A stretch of DNA of 32,362 bases from Terriglobia bacterium (GTDB taxonomy: Bacteria > Acidobacteriota > Terriglobia > Terriglobales > Acidobacteriaceae). Both the position numbers and the translations under genes were made by a program. Positions 24,488 through 32,208 of this stretch are shown here, one piece after another. The first letter of the stretch is position 1; every line of letters begins with the position of its first letter. The notes under the pieces were generated by a model. It was given only the letters and a program-made list of their open reading frames with translations, was not told the origin of the DNA and searched no databases. The stretch spans positions 1-32,362 of the forward strand of contig JAJPHW010000212.1 of assembly GCA_021325035.1 (NCBI GenBank). The letters are read 5' to 3'.

Positions 24488-24505
24488 CTACGTATTTCTT
24501 TGCTT

Positions 24506-25843
24506 CTAATCTTCGACGATGCGCGCTGTGATTTCCTGCTCGGGTTCTCCACCGACGGCGGTTTGCGCAATGATTAAGCGGCGGGCTTCCACGCGGATCT
24601 TCGGCAGTTGCAACCAGAAGAGGGCCGAACCGCCGATGCAGGCCACCGCGCCCATCGCCACCGCAACTGGAGCGCCCACGCGGTCCGCCATCGCGCCGCC
24701 GAACAACGCTCCGAAGGGCGCCATCCCCATGAACATCATGGAATATAAGGACATCACGCGGCCGCGCAGTTCATCGGGCACCATGGCTTGAATCAACGTG
24801 TTCGATGACGACATTTGCAGCATCACGAAAAAGCCGACGGGCAGAAGCAGCGCCGCAGACAACACAAAATTTCTGGACAATGAAAATAAAATCAGGCTGA
24901 CGCCAAAAGCTCCGCAGGAAAACGCCACCCAACGGCCTAGGCCGTGAACGCCGGTGCGGGAGGCGAGAGTCAGAGCGCCTAAAAGCGCGCCCACCCCGGT
25001 CATACCCATAAGAATGCCGAGTCCGCGCGCGCCGCCATGCAGAATTTTGTCGGCGAATACCGGCATCAGAACGGTGTAAGGCATGGCGACTAAACTGACC
25101 AGTCCCAGTAAAAGAAGAATTGCGCGAATCGGTTTGGTATCGCGGGCAAAACGGAAACCTTCCAGAATGTGCGCGATGGGCGACGCTTCGGAAGCGCGAT
25201 AGGCATGTTCGGGGATTTTCATCATCAGCAAACCGATGATGACGGCGATGTAGCTCACCGAGTTGGCGAAAAAACACCAGCCTTCGCCGATTCTTGCGAC
25301 TAAAATTCCGGCAATCGCCGGCCCTATGATGCGCGCGCCGTTGAACATGGATGAGTTCAGAGCGATCGCATTCATCAAGTCTTCTTTGCCAACCATGTCC
25401 ACCAGAAATGCCTGGCGGCCGGGAATATCGAAGGAATTGACGATGCCGAGCAAGGCGGCGAGAACAAAAATATGCCAGATGCGTACATGACCCGTAAGAG
25501 TAAGCGCAGCCAGGATCGCGGCGAGAATCATGGAAGCGACCTGCGTTCCGATGACGACTTTTTGGCGGTTGTAGCGGTCGGCGACAATCCCGCCGAGCGG
25601 GGCCACGAGAAACACAGGGAATTGGCTGGCAAAGCCGACCGAACCGAGTAACAGCGCGGAACCGCTGAGACGATAGACCAGCCACGCCTGGGCGACGCTC
25701 TGCATCCACGTACCGATCAGCGAGATTAGCTGGCCACTGAAAAATAACTGAAAGTTGCGGTGCTTCAGCGCGCGAATGGTTGCGGGAAGACTTTTCGAAC
25801 TGGCCGGAACTGGACTGGATTGCTCTGCTTGCGCGGCTTTCAT
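24506..25843 (-). CDS. MFS exporter, EntS/DHA3-like
   Basis: A 445-residue major-facilitator protein with about twelve hydrophobic spans. The N-terminal FQLFFSGQLISLIGTWMQSV and the loop GGIVADRYNRQKVVIGTQ (the GxxxDRxxRxxxxx motif after helix 2) are typical of the DHA3/EntS (transmembrane secretion effector) branch. VDMVGKEDLMNAIALNSSMF and GARIIGPAIAGILVARIGEG match its mid-region. Members export siderophores, drugs or metabolites by proton antiport. The substrate is unknown and no biosynthetic cluster is next to it. The ATG at 25841-25843 is followed by a hydrophilic N-terminus of about 28 residues. A TATGGA box lies six bases before the start. Confidence 0.9.
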   Translation of the reverse strand: MKAAQAEQSSPVPASSKSLPATIRALKHRNFQLFFSGQLISLIGTWMQSVAQAWLVYRLSGSALLLGSVGFASQFPVFLVAPLGGIVADRYNRQKVVIGTQVASMILAAILAALTLTGHVRIWHIFVLAALLGIVNSFDIPGRQAFLVDMVGKEDLMNAIALNSSMFNGARIIGPAIAGILVARIGEGWCFFANSVSYIAVIIGLLMMKIPEHAYRASEASPIAHILEGFRFARDTKPIRAILLLLGLVSLVAMPYTVLMPVFADKILHGGARGLGILMGMTGVGALLGALTLASRTGVHGLGRWVAFSCGAFGVSLILFSLSRNFVLSAALLLPVGFFVMLQMSSSNTLIQAMVPDELRGRVMSLYSMMFMGMAPFGALFGGAMADRVGAPVAVAMGAVACIGGSALFWLQLPKIRVEARRLIIAQTAVGGEPEQEITARIVED

Positions 25844-26006
25844 GCTCTATCCATAAGATGACGGCAACATGCCTGCCGATGCGGGGCCTCTAAAACGCGC
25901 CCCAACCAGTCACTAACTATTCACTTTGCGGCATTGCTCTTCTGAGTTAATGTTAAGCGATTTCCATTTGGTAGGCGCACGGCCACTTCTGAGTATAGGG
26001 GCGCAC

Positions 26007-26399
26007 ATGAACACTGGCGAACTTCGTCTGGAACGCCGCGGTGGGCAAAGATTTGGTTTTCAAATGCCGATTGGCATCTGCCGGGCTGGCAGCGGCATTG
26101 AAGGGAATGGATTTACGCATGATTTAAGCGCGAGAGGAGCGTCTTTTTATACCGATCTGACGCTTTCTTTAGGCGATGCCGTGGAACTTACGCTGGTCAT
26201 GCCCTCAGAAATTACACTGGCGGAAAGCATGCGCGTGCGTTGTCGCGGCAAAGTGGTTAGGGTGTTTCCCTCCGTCGTACCGGGAAAATTTGGGGTTGCA
26301 GTGCAACTTCATGGATATGAGTTCCTGCCGGATGCGAGTTTTCCGTCCGCGATTGGGGATTCAGCTCGAATGCATGTGCAACAACATTTAGACGCCTAG
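26007..26399 (+). CDS. PilZ-domain c-di-GMP-binding protein
   Basis: A 130-residue single-domain PilZ protein. Both signature parts are present: RGGQR (R11-x3-R15) and DLSARG (D39-x-S41-x2-G44), which together bind cyclic di-GMP. The strands that follow (VELTLVMPSEITL, VRCRGKVVRVFPS, FGVAVQLHGYEF) complete the barrel. The ATG at 26007 is preferred because it starts directly before the domain and follows GGGG by six bases; an ATG at 25950 would add 19 residues. The CpaE-like ATPase gene lies 259 bp downstream on the same strand, suggesting surface or pilus-related signalling. Confidence 0.88.
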   Translation: MNTGELRLERRGGQRFGFQMPIGICRAGSGIEGNGFTHDLSARGASFYTDLTLSLGDAVELTLVMPSEITLAESMRVRCRGKVVRVFPSVVPGKFGVAVQLHGYEFLPDASFPSAIGDSARMHVQQHLDA

Positions 26400-26658
26400 C
26401 CCTTCGGTCTAACAGCACTGGGCTAAGACTTTCAGGCTATAAAGTATCCCTCGGTTGTGCCCTTCCAAAGGTAACCGCTTTTGCATAGAATTGGTGCAAC
26501 GGTTTCCCTTCTCCTGCCGGCCTCCCCGATGTGGTGTTTGCTGTCACCCTCGGTTTTTGCCGTCCGGAGGACGCCGCCGCCGATTACGGAAGTCACTTGG
26601 CGTAATAGCATGTCACTCCATACCATGCTGTTACCCGTACTAATATTGAGGCTCGAGC

Positions 26659-27894
26659 ATGCAGGGCATCGCGGTCACAGTACTGAGTGAAGATAAAGAA
26701 CGGCTAAGTCTGCTTCAGCAACGGCTGGAAGCGACGCAACTGGTCCGCATCGTTTTTGCTCATCCCGGCTTTCCTGCCTCACCCACCGACGCAGTTTTAC
26801 GCCAGATTCAGGATGTACGTTCGGAAATCGTCATTGTGGACATTGATCCCCGCGATGTTTCGCGGGCGATCCGCGCGATTGATGTGCTGCGCGAAAATAC
26901 GGTGGACATCGCCATATTTGCCTGCGGAGAGATGACCAATTCGGCGGCAATTGTGTCCGTGATGCGCGCCGGCGCGGGCGAATATCTGGAACGCAATGCC
27001 AGCACGGAAGTGATTCTTGAAGCACTGGGAAGGTTTGCCTCTGCGCGCAACAAGATGCGGGCCACCTCGGGGCGGGCACGCGTGATTACGGTGACCAACG
27101 CCAAAGGTGGCGCGGGAGCGACCACGGCCGCCGTGAACATTGCCGTTGCGCTGCAAGCCGCGCGGGGCGGAGTTTTGCTGGTGGATTTCGCATGTCTGGG
27201 ACATGCCGCGTTGCAGTTGAATGCACGCCCGACTTTCGGGTTGGCGGATGCTCTGCAAAACCTGCATCGCATGGATAATTCCCTGCTCGACGGCCTGCTG
27301 ACCGAATGCAAAGACGGGTTGCAGTTGCTTGCCGGGCCGCAACAGCCCATGCTCTTAAGCCCTGCGACGGCGGAACTGGCGCGGCTCTTTGATCTTTTGG
27401 TTTCGAGTTTCCGCTATGTCGTGGTGGATTGCTCCAACCGCCTCGATCAAACGGGAAAGCTGATAAGCGAACTCTCCAACGCTGTGCTGTTGGTGGCGCA
27501 AACTGACGTGGTTTCCTTGTGGAGCGCCAGCCGCGTACGGACATTCCTGGAAGAGGGCGCGGTCCGCGACCGTGTGCGGCTTGTGCTCAACCGCTATAAG
27601 AAGATTCCGGGGTTCTCGGACGAAGATGTGGAAGAAACGACGCACTGCAAGCTTCTTTGGAAGCTTCCCAACAATCACCAGGCCATTGCGCCGTCTCTCG
27701 ACAAAGGCAGCCCCGTGGCCTATCAGGATAGCTACGACATTTCGCGCTCTTACCACTCATTGGCGGCAACTCTGGCGGATGCAGCCCCAACGGCCGAGGG
27801 TTCTCTGGACTTGAGCTATCAGAGTGACAAAACGGACACAAAAAAGAAGCCTGCCGGGCGTCTTTTGATCTCGCCTCTACGCGCCGGGCAATAG
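26659..27894 (+). CDS. CpaE/TadZ-like ATPase (receiver-like plus MinD-like domains)
   Basis: This 411-residue protein has two parts. Residues 1 to about 130 resemble a response-regulator receiver (VTVLSEDKERL, IVIVDIDPRD with Asp61, VMRAGAGEYLERNAS). Residues 140-380 form a ParA/MinD ATPase domain (VITVTNAKGGAGATTAAVNI, GVLLVDFACLGHAALQL, YVVVDCSNRLDQ). The P-loop reads KGGAGATT, so the usual catalytic-loop Lys is Ala while the ParA-type signature Lys149 stays; loss of that Lys is known in the CpaE/TadZ group, which positions Flp/Tad pili at the pole. No other Tad gene is nearby. GAGG lies seven bases before the ATG. The 259-bp leader holds a small hairpin (AGCATG/CATGCT, 26607-26629) and nothing else recognised. 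Confidence 0.85.
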   Translation: MQGIAVTVLSEDKERLSLLQQRLEATQLVRIVFAHPGFPASPTDAVLRQIQDVRSEIVIVDIDPRDVSRAIRAIDVLRENTVDIAIFACGEMTNSAAIVSVMRAGAGEYLERNASTEVILEALGRFASARNKMRATSGRARVITVTNAKGGAGATTAAVNIAVALQAARGGVLLVDFACLGHAALQLNARPTFGLADALQNLHRMDNSLLDGLLTECKDGLQLLAGPQQPMLLSPATAELARLFDLLVSSFRYVVVDCSNRLDQTGKLISELSNAVLLVAQTDVVSLWSASRVRTFLEEGAVRDRVRLVLNRYKKIPGFSDEDVEETTHCKLLWKLPNNHQAIAPSLDKGSPVAYQDSYDISRSYHSLAATLADAAPTAEGSLDLSYQSDKTDTKKKPAGRLLISPLRAGQ

Positions 27895-27907
27895 CGCCGG
27901 CTCTTTT
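27883..27907 (+). terminator. Weak terminator-like hairpin after the CpaE-like gene
   Basis: GCCGG (27883-27887) and CCGGC (27897-27901) form a short GC stem followed by TCTTTT. The stem overlaps the last codons of the gene and has only five pairs, so this is a weak call. Confidence 0.25.
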
Positions 27908-27935
27908 CACACAAAAATATTGGCTTGAGTGCTTG

Positions 27936-30164
27936 CTAGACGGCTGCGGCGGAGGTTTTCGCCTCCAGCATCGCGTAGATGGCTGGATTGGTGCAGACTT
28001 CGTAGTAACGGCGCGCCGTCCACTGCTGGAGACCGAAGTTGCTGGTGTCAATTTGCGCGATGTGACTGCCGCGAATGATGACTTTGCGGAAGATATCTTT
28101 GCCGACGGGGACCATTCCATTCCAGAGACGGAAATCCTCGCTGCCCCACAGCTCAGGCAGCTGCAATTTGCAGACTTCCAGGGCGATTTCTTCCTGTAAC
28201 CGCTTAAATGCGGCTTCGCTGATGCGCACGCCATTCAAGTTGTACTTCATGATGAAATCATCGGCACTCTCGCCCATCTCGGCATCGCCGACGGTTTGGA
28301 AGGCATAAACATTGAATGGCGATTCGAGCGATTCGATGGTCTTGCGCACGCGCTTATTACAAGATGAAAGGCGGTCGCTCTCGTTCAAGGCATCGGAAAT
28401 CATGATTCTCGCGTCGCCATCCATCAAATACATGGGCGCAGAATCCTGATAGGAAATACCGATTCCCAACTCGAGCGGGGGCAATCCTGAGCTTTGCAGC
28501 AGCTTGTTATAACCGCAAACAATGTCAATGATTTCGCGGGCCAAAACGCAGGCTTTGCTCACGGCAAGGGCGGGTTCGCCTTCACGCTCAAAGAGGGCAA
28601 GAATGATGGCATCGCCTTCGAGAAAAACTTTGCTGGCATCGTATTTGGCGAGAAGCTTATTCACCGGATCATAAAAGTTCAGGCTGAAATAGGAAGCCGG
28701 ATTCATATCGCGTTCCATCAGAGAGCGAGTCAGCCGCGATGAATCGCGCACGTCGGCCTTCAAGATCACATGCCGTACAACTTTGCTCTCGGCTGGTTTC
28801 TGTTCTTCGGGCAGCAGAAACTCGTAAAGCGTGCTGTTCATGGCCGAAAGTTCGCGCAAGCGTCCGGTACCGATTAAATTCACGCCATCGAGCGCGGCGT
28901 TGAGGGTTTCAAGACGGCGCCAGTCGCGGTGGTAGCAAATAAAATCGCGCAGAAAACGGCCAGCAAGTTTGGCCCGTTCCGCGCCCTTGCTGCTGCCGAC
29001 GCGAGCCAATGCATCGCGGAAATTCTCCGCACCGGGCTTGCCCTGCTCCTGGATCAGCTTTTCCACGCGGTCGCGCTCTTCCCGCGAAATAAGGCCGTTC
29101 TTCAACTGGTGCGCATTGATGCGCGGCGAGTAAACGGCAAGCAGCGGGATCACCTCGTAGGAAGCTACGACGTGGTCCATGATCTTTTCTTTCTCCAGGA
29201 CATTGAGCCACGCCGTTAAACGAGTTTTCTGAGAGCGGCCTTCGGGAGTGTTTTCATCCGGCGAGCCGGAGCCGACAAGTTCATGCGCATTTTCCGGCAG
29301 GTTAAGCCATCCATCCACTGTTGCCTCTACCTCAGAGTCCGGGCCCAAATTGAGAGTTTGCAGAAAGTCGTACACAATCCGGCGGACATTGGCAAAGCGG
29401 TCAGGATCGCGGTCAAAATTTCCCAACATCACATAGTGTTCGGCGTTAACGTGAGCGTCTTTGCCGTCTTCGGCAAAGATCAATGGATTCAGAAAGAGCT
29501 TATATTCTTCTTCCGTTGCATTGCCGAACAAGGAGCGGCGAGTGCGGGCCAGAGTTTCTTTTTCGATTTCGCGCAGCGTGCGAAACAATTCCTGCCCGGT
29601 CTTGCGTAAGATGATTTTCTTGGCGACCTGAAACTCGGAAACGCGTTCGCGATATTCCAGAGCTTTCTGGGCACGCACGCCTTCATAACTATTCAGCAGA
29701 GCGCGGCAGCGTTCCAGCGCTTGCGCAAATTGCGCCTGCAATTCGATGCGGAGAAACTTGGTGATGGCCAACCGGGCCAGTAAATCAATGGTCAGTTTGC
29801 CTTCGGCCTTGGCGCGATTCAAAGCGGCGACATGAATATCCGCCAACAGCGGCTTCAATTCGGAGGTTTCAACCTTGACTTTGGCTTTGTTACTGGGTTG
29901 GCTCCCGATAAACTGTGTTCCACCGGGGCGCTTCGTATCCTCCGCGGCCAGCAGCCCTTCAATATTGCCGTGGCGGGTGATGAGATGCGCGATCTGATGG
30001 CGCATCTGCTCCACAAATTTCGTGCTGAGATGAACATCGTGACGCAGGTTGTCCACCCCGAGTTGCAATCCCTTCAATGAAAGTGAAGGAGCATAACTAC
30101 CCAGGGTCGGAGGCGTAATTTCTTCAGAGCTTTGCCCAAGTCTGAATAAGGGAAGTCGAGGCAT
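27936..30164 (-). CDS. Large protein with a C-terminal class III nucleotidyl cyclase-like domain
   Basis: A 742-residue protein with no signal or membrane span. Residues 1 to about 450 are mostly helical and unrecognised (TRRSLFGNATEEEYKLFLNP, YDFLQTLNLGPDSEVEATVD). Residues about 463-605 look like a class III adenylate/guanylate cyclase catalytic domain: VILKADVRDSSRLTRSL carries the first metal Asp (471), KVFLEGDAIILAL the second (518), LELGIGISYQD the following strand, and N594-x3-R598 in ALNESDRLSS the transition-state Asn and Arg. All residues needed for two-metal catalysis therefore appear present. The last 140 residues form an extra domain (VYAFQTVGDAEMGESADDFI). It converges on the CpaE-like gene. 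Nucleotide preference and activity are unproven. Confidence 0.75.
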   Translation of the reverse strand: MPRLPLFRLGQSSEEITPPTLGSYAPSLSLKGLQLGVDNLRHDVHLSTKFVEQMRHQIAHLITRHGNIEGLLAAEDTKRPGGTQFIGSQPSNKAKVKVETSELKPLLADIHVAALNRAKAEGKLTIDLLARLAITKFLRIELQAQFAQALERCRALLNSYEGVRAQKALEYRERVSEFQVAKKIILRKTGQELFRTLREIEKETLARTRRSLFGNATEEEYKLFLNPLIFAEDGKDAHVNAEHYVMLGNFDRDPDRFANVRRIVYDFLQTLNLGPDSEVEATVDGWLNLPENAHELVGSGSPDENTPEGRSQKTRLTAWLNVLEKEKIMDHVVASYEVIPLLAVYSPRINAHQLKNGLISREERDRVEKLIQEQGKPGAENFRDALARVGSSKGAERAKLAGRFLRDFICYHRDWRRLETLNAALDGVNLIGTGRLRELSAMNSTLYEFLLPEEQKPAESKVVRHVILKADVRDSSRLTRSLMERDMNPASYFSLNFYDPVNKLLAKYDASKVFLEGDAIILALFEREGEPALAVSKACVLAREIIDIVCGYNKLLQSSGLPPLELGIGISYQDSAPMYLMDGDARIMISDALNESDRLSSCNKRVRKTIESLESPFNVYAFQTVGDAEMGESADDFIMKYNLNGVRISEAAFKRLQEEIALEVCKLQLPELWGSEDFRLWNGMVPVGKDIFRKVIIRGSHIAQIDTSNFGLQQWTARRYYEVCTNPAIYAMLEAKTSAAAV

Positions 30165-30296
30165 CGCGAACTATATTCTCCGAAGCGGCATACCTGCAAT
30201 CTACTGATTTTCTGCTACTTTCGGAGCGTATCACGCGTGTGCGGGGCACTAAAGTTACCCAAGTTACATGGCCGAAATGTAAGCAAAAGTATGACC

Positions 30297-31163
30297 CTAT
30301 GGCCGTGTTTCGAGTGGGTGCTTTGCCTTCTCAAAAAATTCGTTTTGGAGTTGGAGGCTGACCTTATCGGCTTTGATGGCGCGCAGTGATTTGACGATGG
30401 CGTCCTCCCAATTTTCCATCCTGAATTGACCGTACTCGCGCGTCGCAGCCGCACCATCCCCAGAATAATGATTGGGGAAACGCGCATACCACCAGATGCC
30501 GGTATAGAGCGGGTCCGGCAGATTGAGGCGGCCTTGGTCGGCGCCGGATTCGCTGCCTGCGCGATCCAGGTGCACCAGATCAGGATTGGAAATGAGCATG
30601 GCCGAAGTTTCCGATTCTCCGGCGTGCATATCGTTGGATGTCTTCTTCGGCGGTCCTCCCGCAGGCGGATCAAGAATGGGCAGCACATAAACCACATAAT
30701 CATGTTCTTTTTCGAGTTGCGTCTGGGCGAAGAACGGCAACAAATTTTCATTTCCGCCGTGGCCATTCACGATCAGGATTTTCTTACATCCGTTGCGGGC
30801 CATTTCATCCGTGGTCTCTTGCAATAACTCCAATTGGAGATGCGCGCTATAGGCGATGGTGCCGGGCTGGTGGCGGGCCTCAAAAATTTGGCCAAAATAA
30901 TATTCTGGAAAGACGATCGCGTATTCCCGTTGGGCTGCCTGTAGCGCGGCATAACGCACTTTTAGAAGATCGGTGCCAACCGGGAGATGCGGGCCATGTT
31001 TCTCCAAAATGCCGAAGGGCAACATGCAAACACCGCCAGACTGCTCAATTCCGGCGCGAAAATCGGCAGCGGTCAAGTCTTCCCACTGCACGGGCAGTTT
31101 GGACTGCCCCTGGCACATGAAGGTAAACAGCAGCATGCACATGATTAAACGATTTAATGCCAT
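30297..31163 (-). CDS. Creatininase-family amidohydrolase, exported
   Basis: A 288-residue member of the creatinine amidohydrolase family. The first metal motif is FGILEKHGPHLPVGTD (Glu54, His56, His59, Asp65), then VNGHGGNENLLPF and MHAGESETSAMLI supply the remaining metal and catalytic residues. Family members include creatininase, MftE and pyrrolopyrimidine-pathway hydrolases, so the substrate is open. An N-terminal hydrophobic segment (LIMCMLLFTFMCQGQ) looks like a cleavable Sec signal, unusual because known enzymes are cytosolic. GGGGAG lies six bases before the ATG. It is divergent from the periplasmic-binding-fold gene. Confidence 0.88.
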   Translation of the reverse strand: MALNRLIMCMLLFTFMCQGQSKLPVQWEDLTAADFRAGIEQSGGVCMLPFGILEKHGPHLPVGTDLLKVRYAALQAAQREYAIVFPEYYFGQIFEARHQPGTIAYSAHLQLELLQETTDEMARNGCKKILIVNGHGGNENLLPFFAQTQLEKEHDYVVYVLPILDPPAGGPPKKTSNDMHAGESETSAMLISNPDLVHLDRAGSESGADQGRLNLPDPLYTGIWWYARFPNHYSGDGAAATREYGQFRMENWEDAIVKSLRAIKADKVSLQLQNEFFEKAKHPLETRP

Positions 31164-31245
31164 AATTTTCTCCCCTCGTTAGCGGATTTTAACAGCCGAA
31201 AACTGCCCATTACCGTCGTCACTCTGAAAACGATTACCGCTGCCG

Positions 31246-31262
31246 TATGATTCAAGCAGGAG
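31246..31262 (+). promoter_or_regulatory. -10-like TATGAT and Shine-Dalgarno before the binding-fold gene
   Basis: TATGAT (31246-31251) is followed by AGGAG (31258-31262), five bases before the ATG at 31268. The box overlaps the in-frame ATG at 31247, which supports 31268 as the true start. Confidence 0.45.
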
Positions 31263-31267
31263 TTGCT

Positions 31268-32203
31268 ATGAACCGGCTACGATTTGTTGTCGCGCTAACC
31301 AACAACGACAACGACTATCAGATCGAGCAAGCGGCTGCCGCGGAAAATGCGGCGCGTAAACTGGGCGTGGATTTGCAATTGCTTTACGCACAAAACGACA
31401 GCGTGGTGCAATCGCAACAACTTCTACAGGTGGTTCAGTCCGGAGCGGAGAACCGGCCCTCTGGAATTATTTTTGAGCCTGCCGGCGGAACTTCGATGCC
31501 GCAAGTAGCACGGGCCGCTGCAGCAGCAGGAATTGCCTGGGTAGTCTTGAACCGCGAGACCGACTATTTGGCCGAGTTGCGCAGCCAATATCCAGTTCCG
31601 GCATTCGCAATTACCTCCGATCATGAAGAAATTGGACGCATTCAAGGCCGGCAACTGGCAGCGTTGCTGCCCAAAGGCGGATCAGCTTTGTATATCCAGG
31701 GGCCACCCGAGAGCCTCGCGGCCAAACAGCGAACGGTTGGGATGTATGAAACCAAGCCTGACAATGTGGAAATCAAGCTGATGAAGGCGCAATGGACAGA
31801 AGCCAGCGCACAAAAAGCCATAAGCGGATGGCTAAAGTTGACGACTTCGCGGAACGCGCGCATTGACGTCATTGCGGCGCAAGATGACTCCATGGCGATG
31901 GGAGCACGCAAGGCTTTTCAAGAATTGAGCGATATTGACGCCCGCACGCACTGGCTCAGCCTGCCTTTCATCGGTTGTGACGGCCTGCCCAAAACTGGTC
32001 AGAGCTGGGTGCGCAGTGGTTTGCTGGCGGCAACGATTTTTACGCCCCCCAATACGGGTACTGCCATTGAAATGCTCTGCCAGGCATTGCAAGGCCAGTC
32101 TGTGCCGGAGCGCACACTTATTGACGCCATTTCGATTCCAGCTTTGGATGTTCTTCAAAAAACTGGCCGCGAAAAGGCCCGTTCCGCTTCCGGCGGGCGA
32201 TAG
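31268..32203 (+). CDS. Periplasmic-binding-fold sugar-binding-like protein without signal peptide
   Basis: A 311-residue protein with the type-I periplasmic-binding fold (ribose/LacI effector type). RFVVALTNNDNDYQIEQAAA opens the first lobe, GIIFEPAGGTSMPQVARAAA and GIAWVVLNRETDY follow, ALYIQGPPESLAAKQRTVGM and IDVIAAQDDSMAMGARKAFQ form the second lobe, and FIGCDGLPKTGQSWVRSGLL the late ligand-binding loop. No signal peptide, lipobox or helix-turn-helix domain is present, so it should stay in the cytoplasm as either a sensor or a protein that lost its export signal. No permease or ATPase genes adjoin. AGGAG lies five bases before the ATG at 31268. It converges on a partial gene five bases away. 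Confidence 0.82.
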   Translation: MNRLRFVVALTNNDNDYQIEQAAAAENAARKLGVDLQLLYAQNDSVVQSQQLLQVVQSGAENRPSGIIFEPAGGTSMPQVARAAAAAGIAWVVLNRETDYLAELRSQYPVPAFAITSDHEEIGRIQGRQLAALLPKGGSALYIQGPPESLAAKQRTVGMYETKPDNVEIKLMKAQWTEASAQKAISGWLKLTTSRNARIDVIAAQDDSMAMGARKAFQELSDIDARTHWLSLPFIGCDGLPKTGQSWVRSGLLAATIFTPPNTGTAIEMLCQALQGQSVPERTLIDAISIPALDVLQKTGREKARSASGGR

Positions 32204-32208
32204 TGCTT

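Larger units (their letters stand above)
23850..24505. other. Gene-free region of about 650 bp
   Basis: No convincing gene is visible. Open frames at 24033-24332 (plus) and 23965-24238 (minus) have no recognisable motifs, no Shine-Dalgarno sequence, and overlap each other on opposite strands. The left third is AT-rich; TATGCT (minus strand, 23877-23882) may be the -10 box of the unrecognised membrane-protein gene. The right third is a cluster of hairpins and a repeated motif. Confidence 0.6.

Noticed and set aside
24771-25709. A 312-codon frame on the minus strand inside the MFS gene
   Set aside because: It is another frame of the same strand, its translation is rich in Arg/His/Ser without domain structure, and the overlapping frame is a clear MFS protein.
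26400-26658. A c-di-GMP riboswitch between the PilZ and CpaE-like genes
   Set aside because: The gap was examined on both strands for the GEMM core and none was found; only a short 6-bp hairpin is present.
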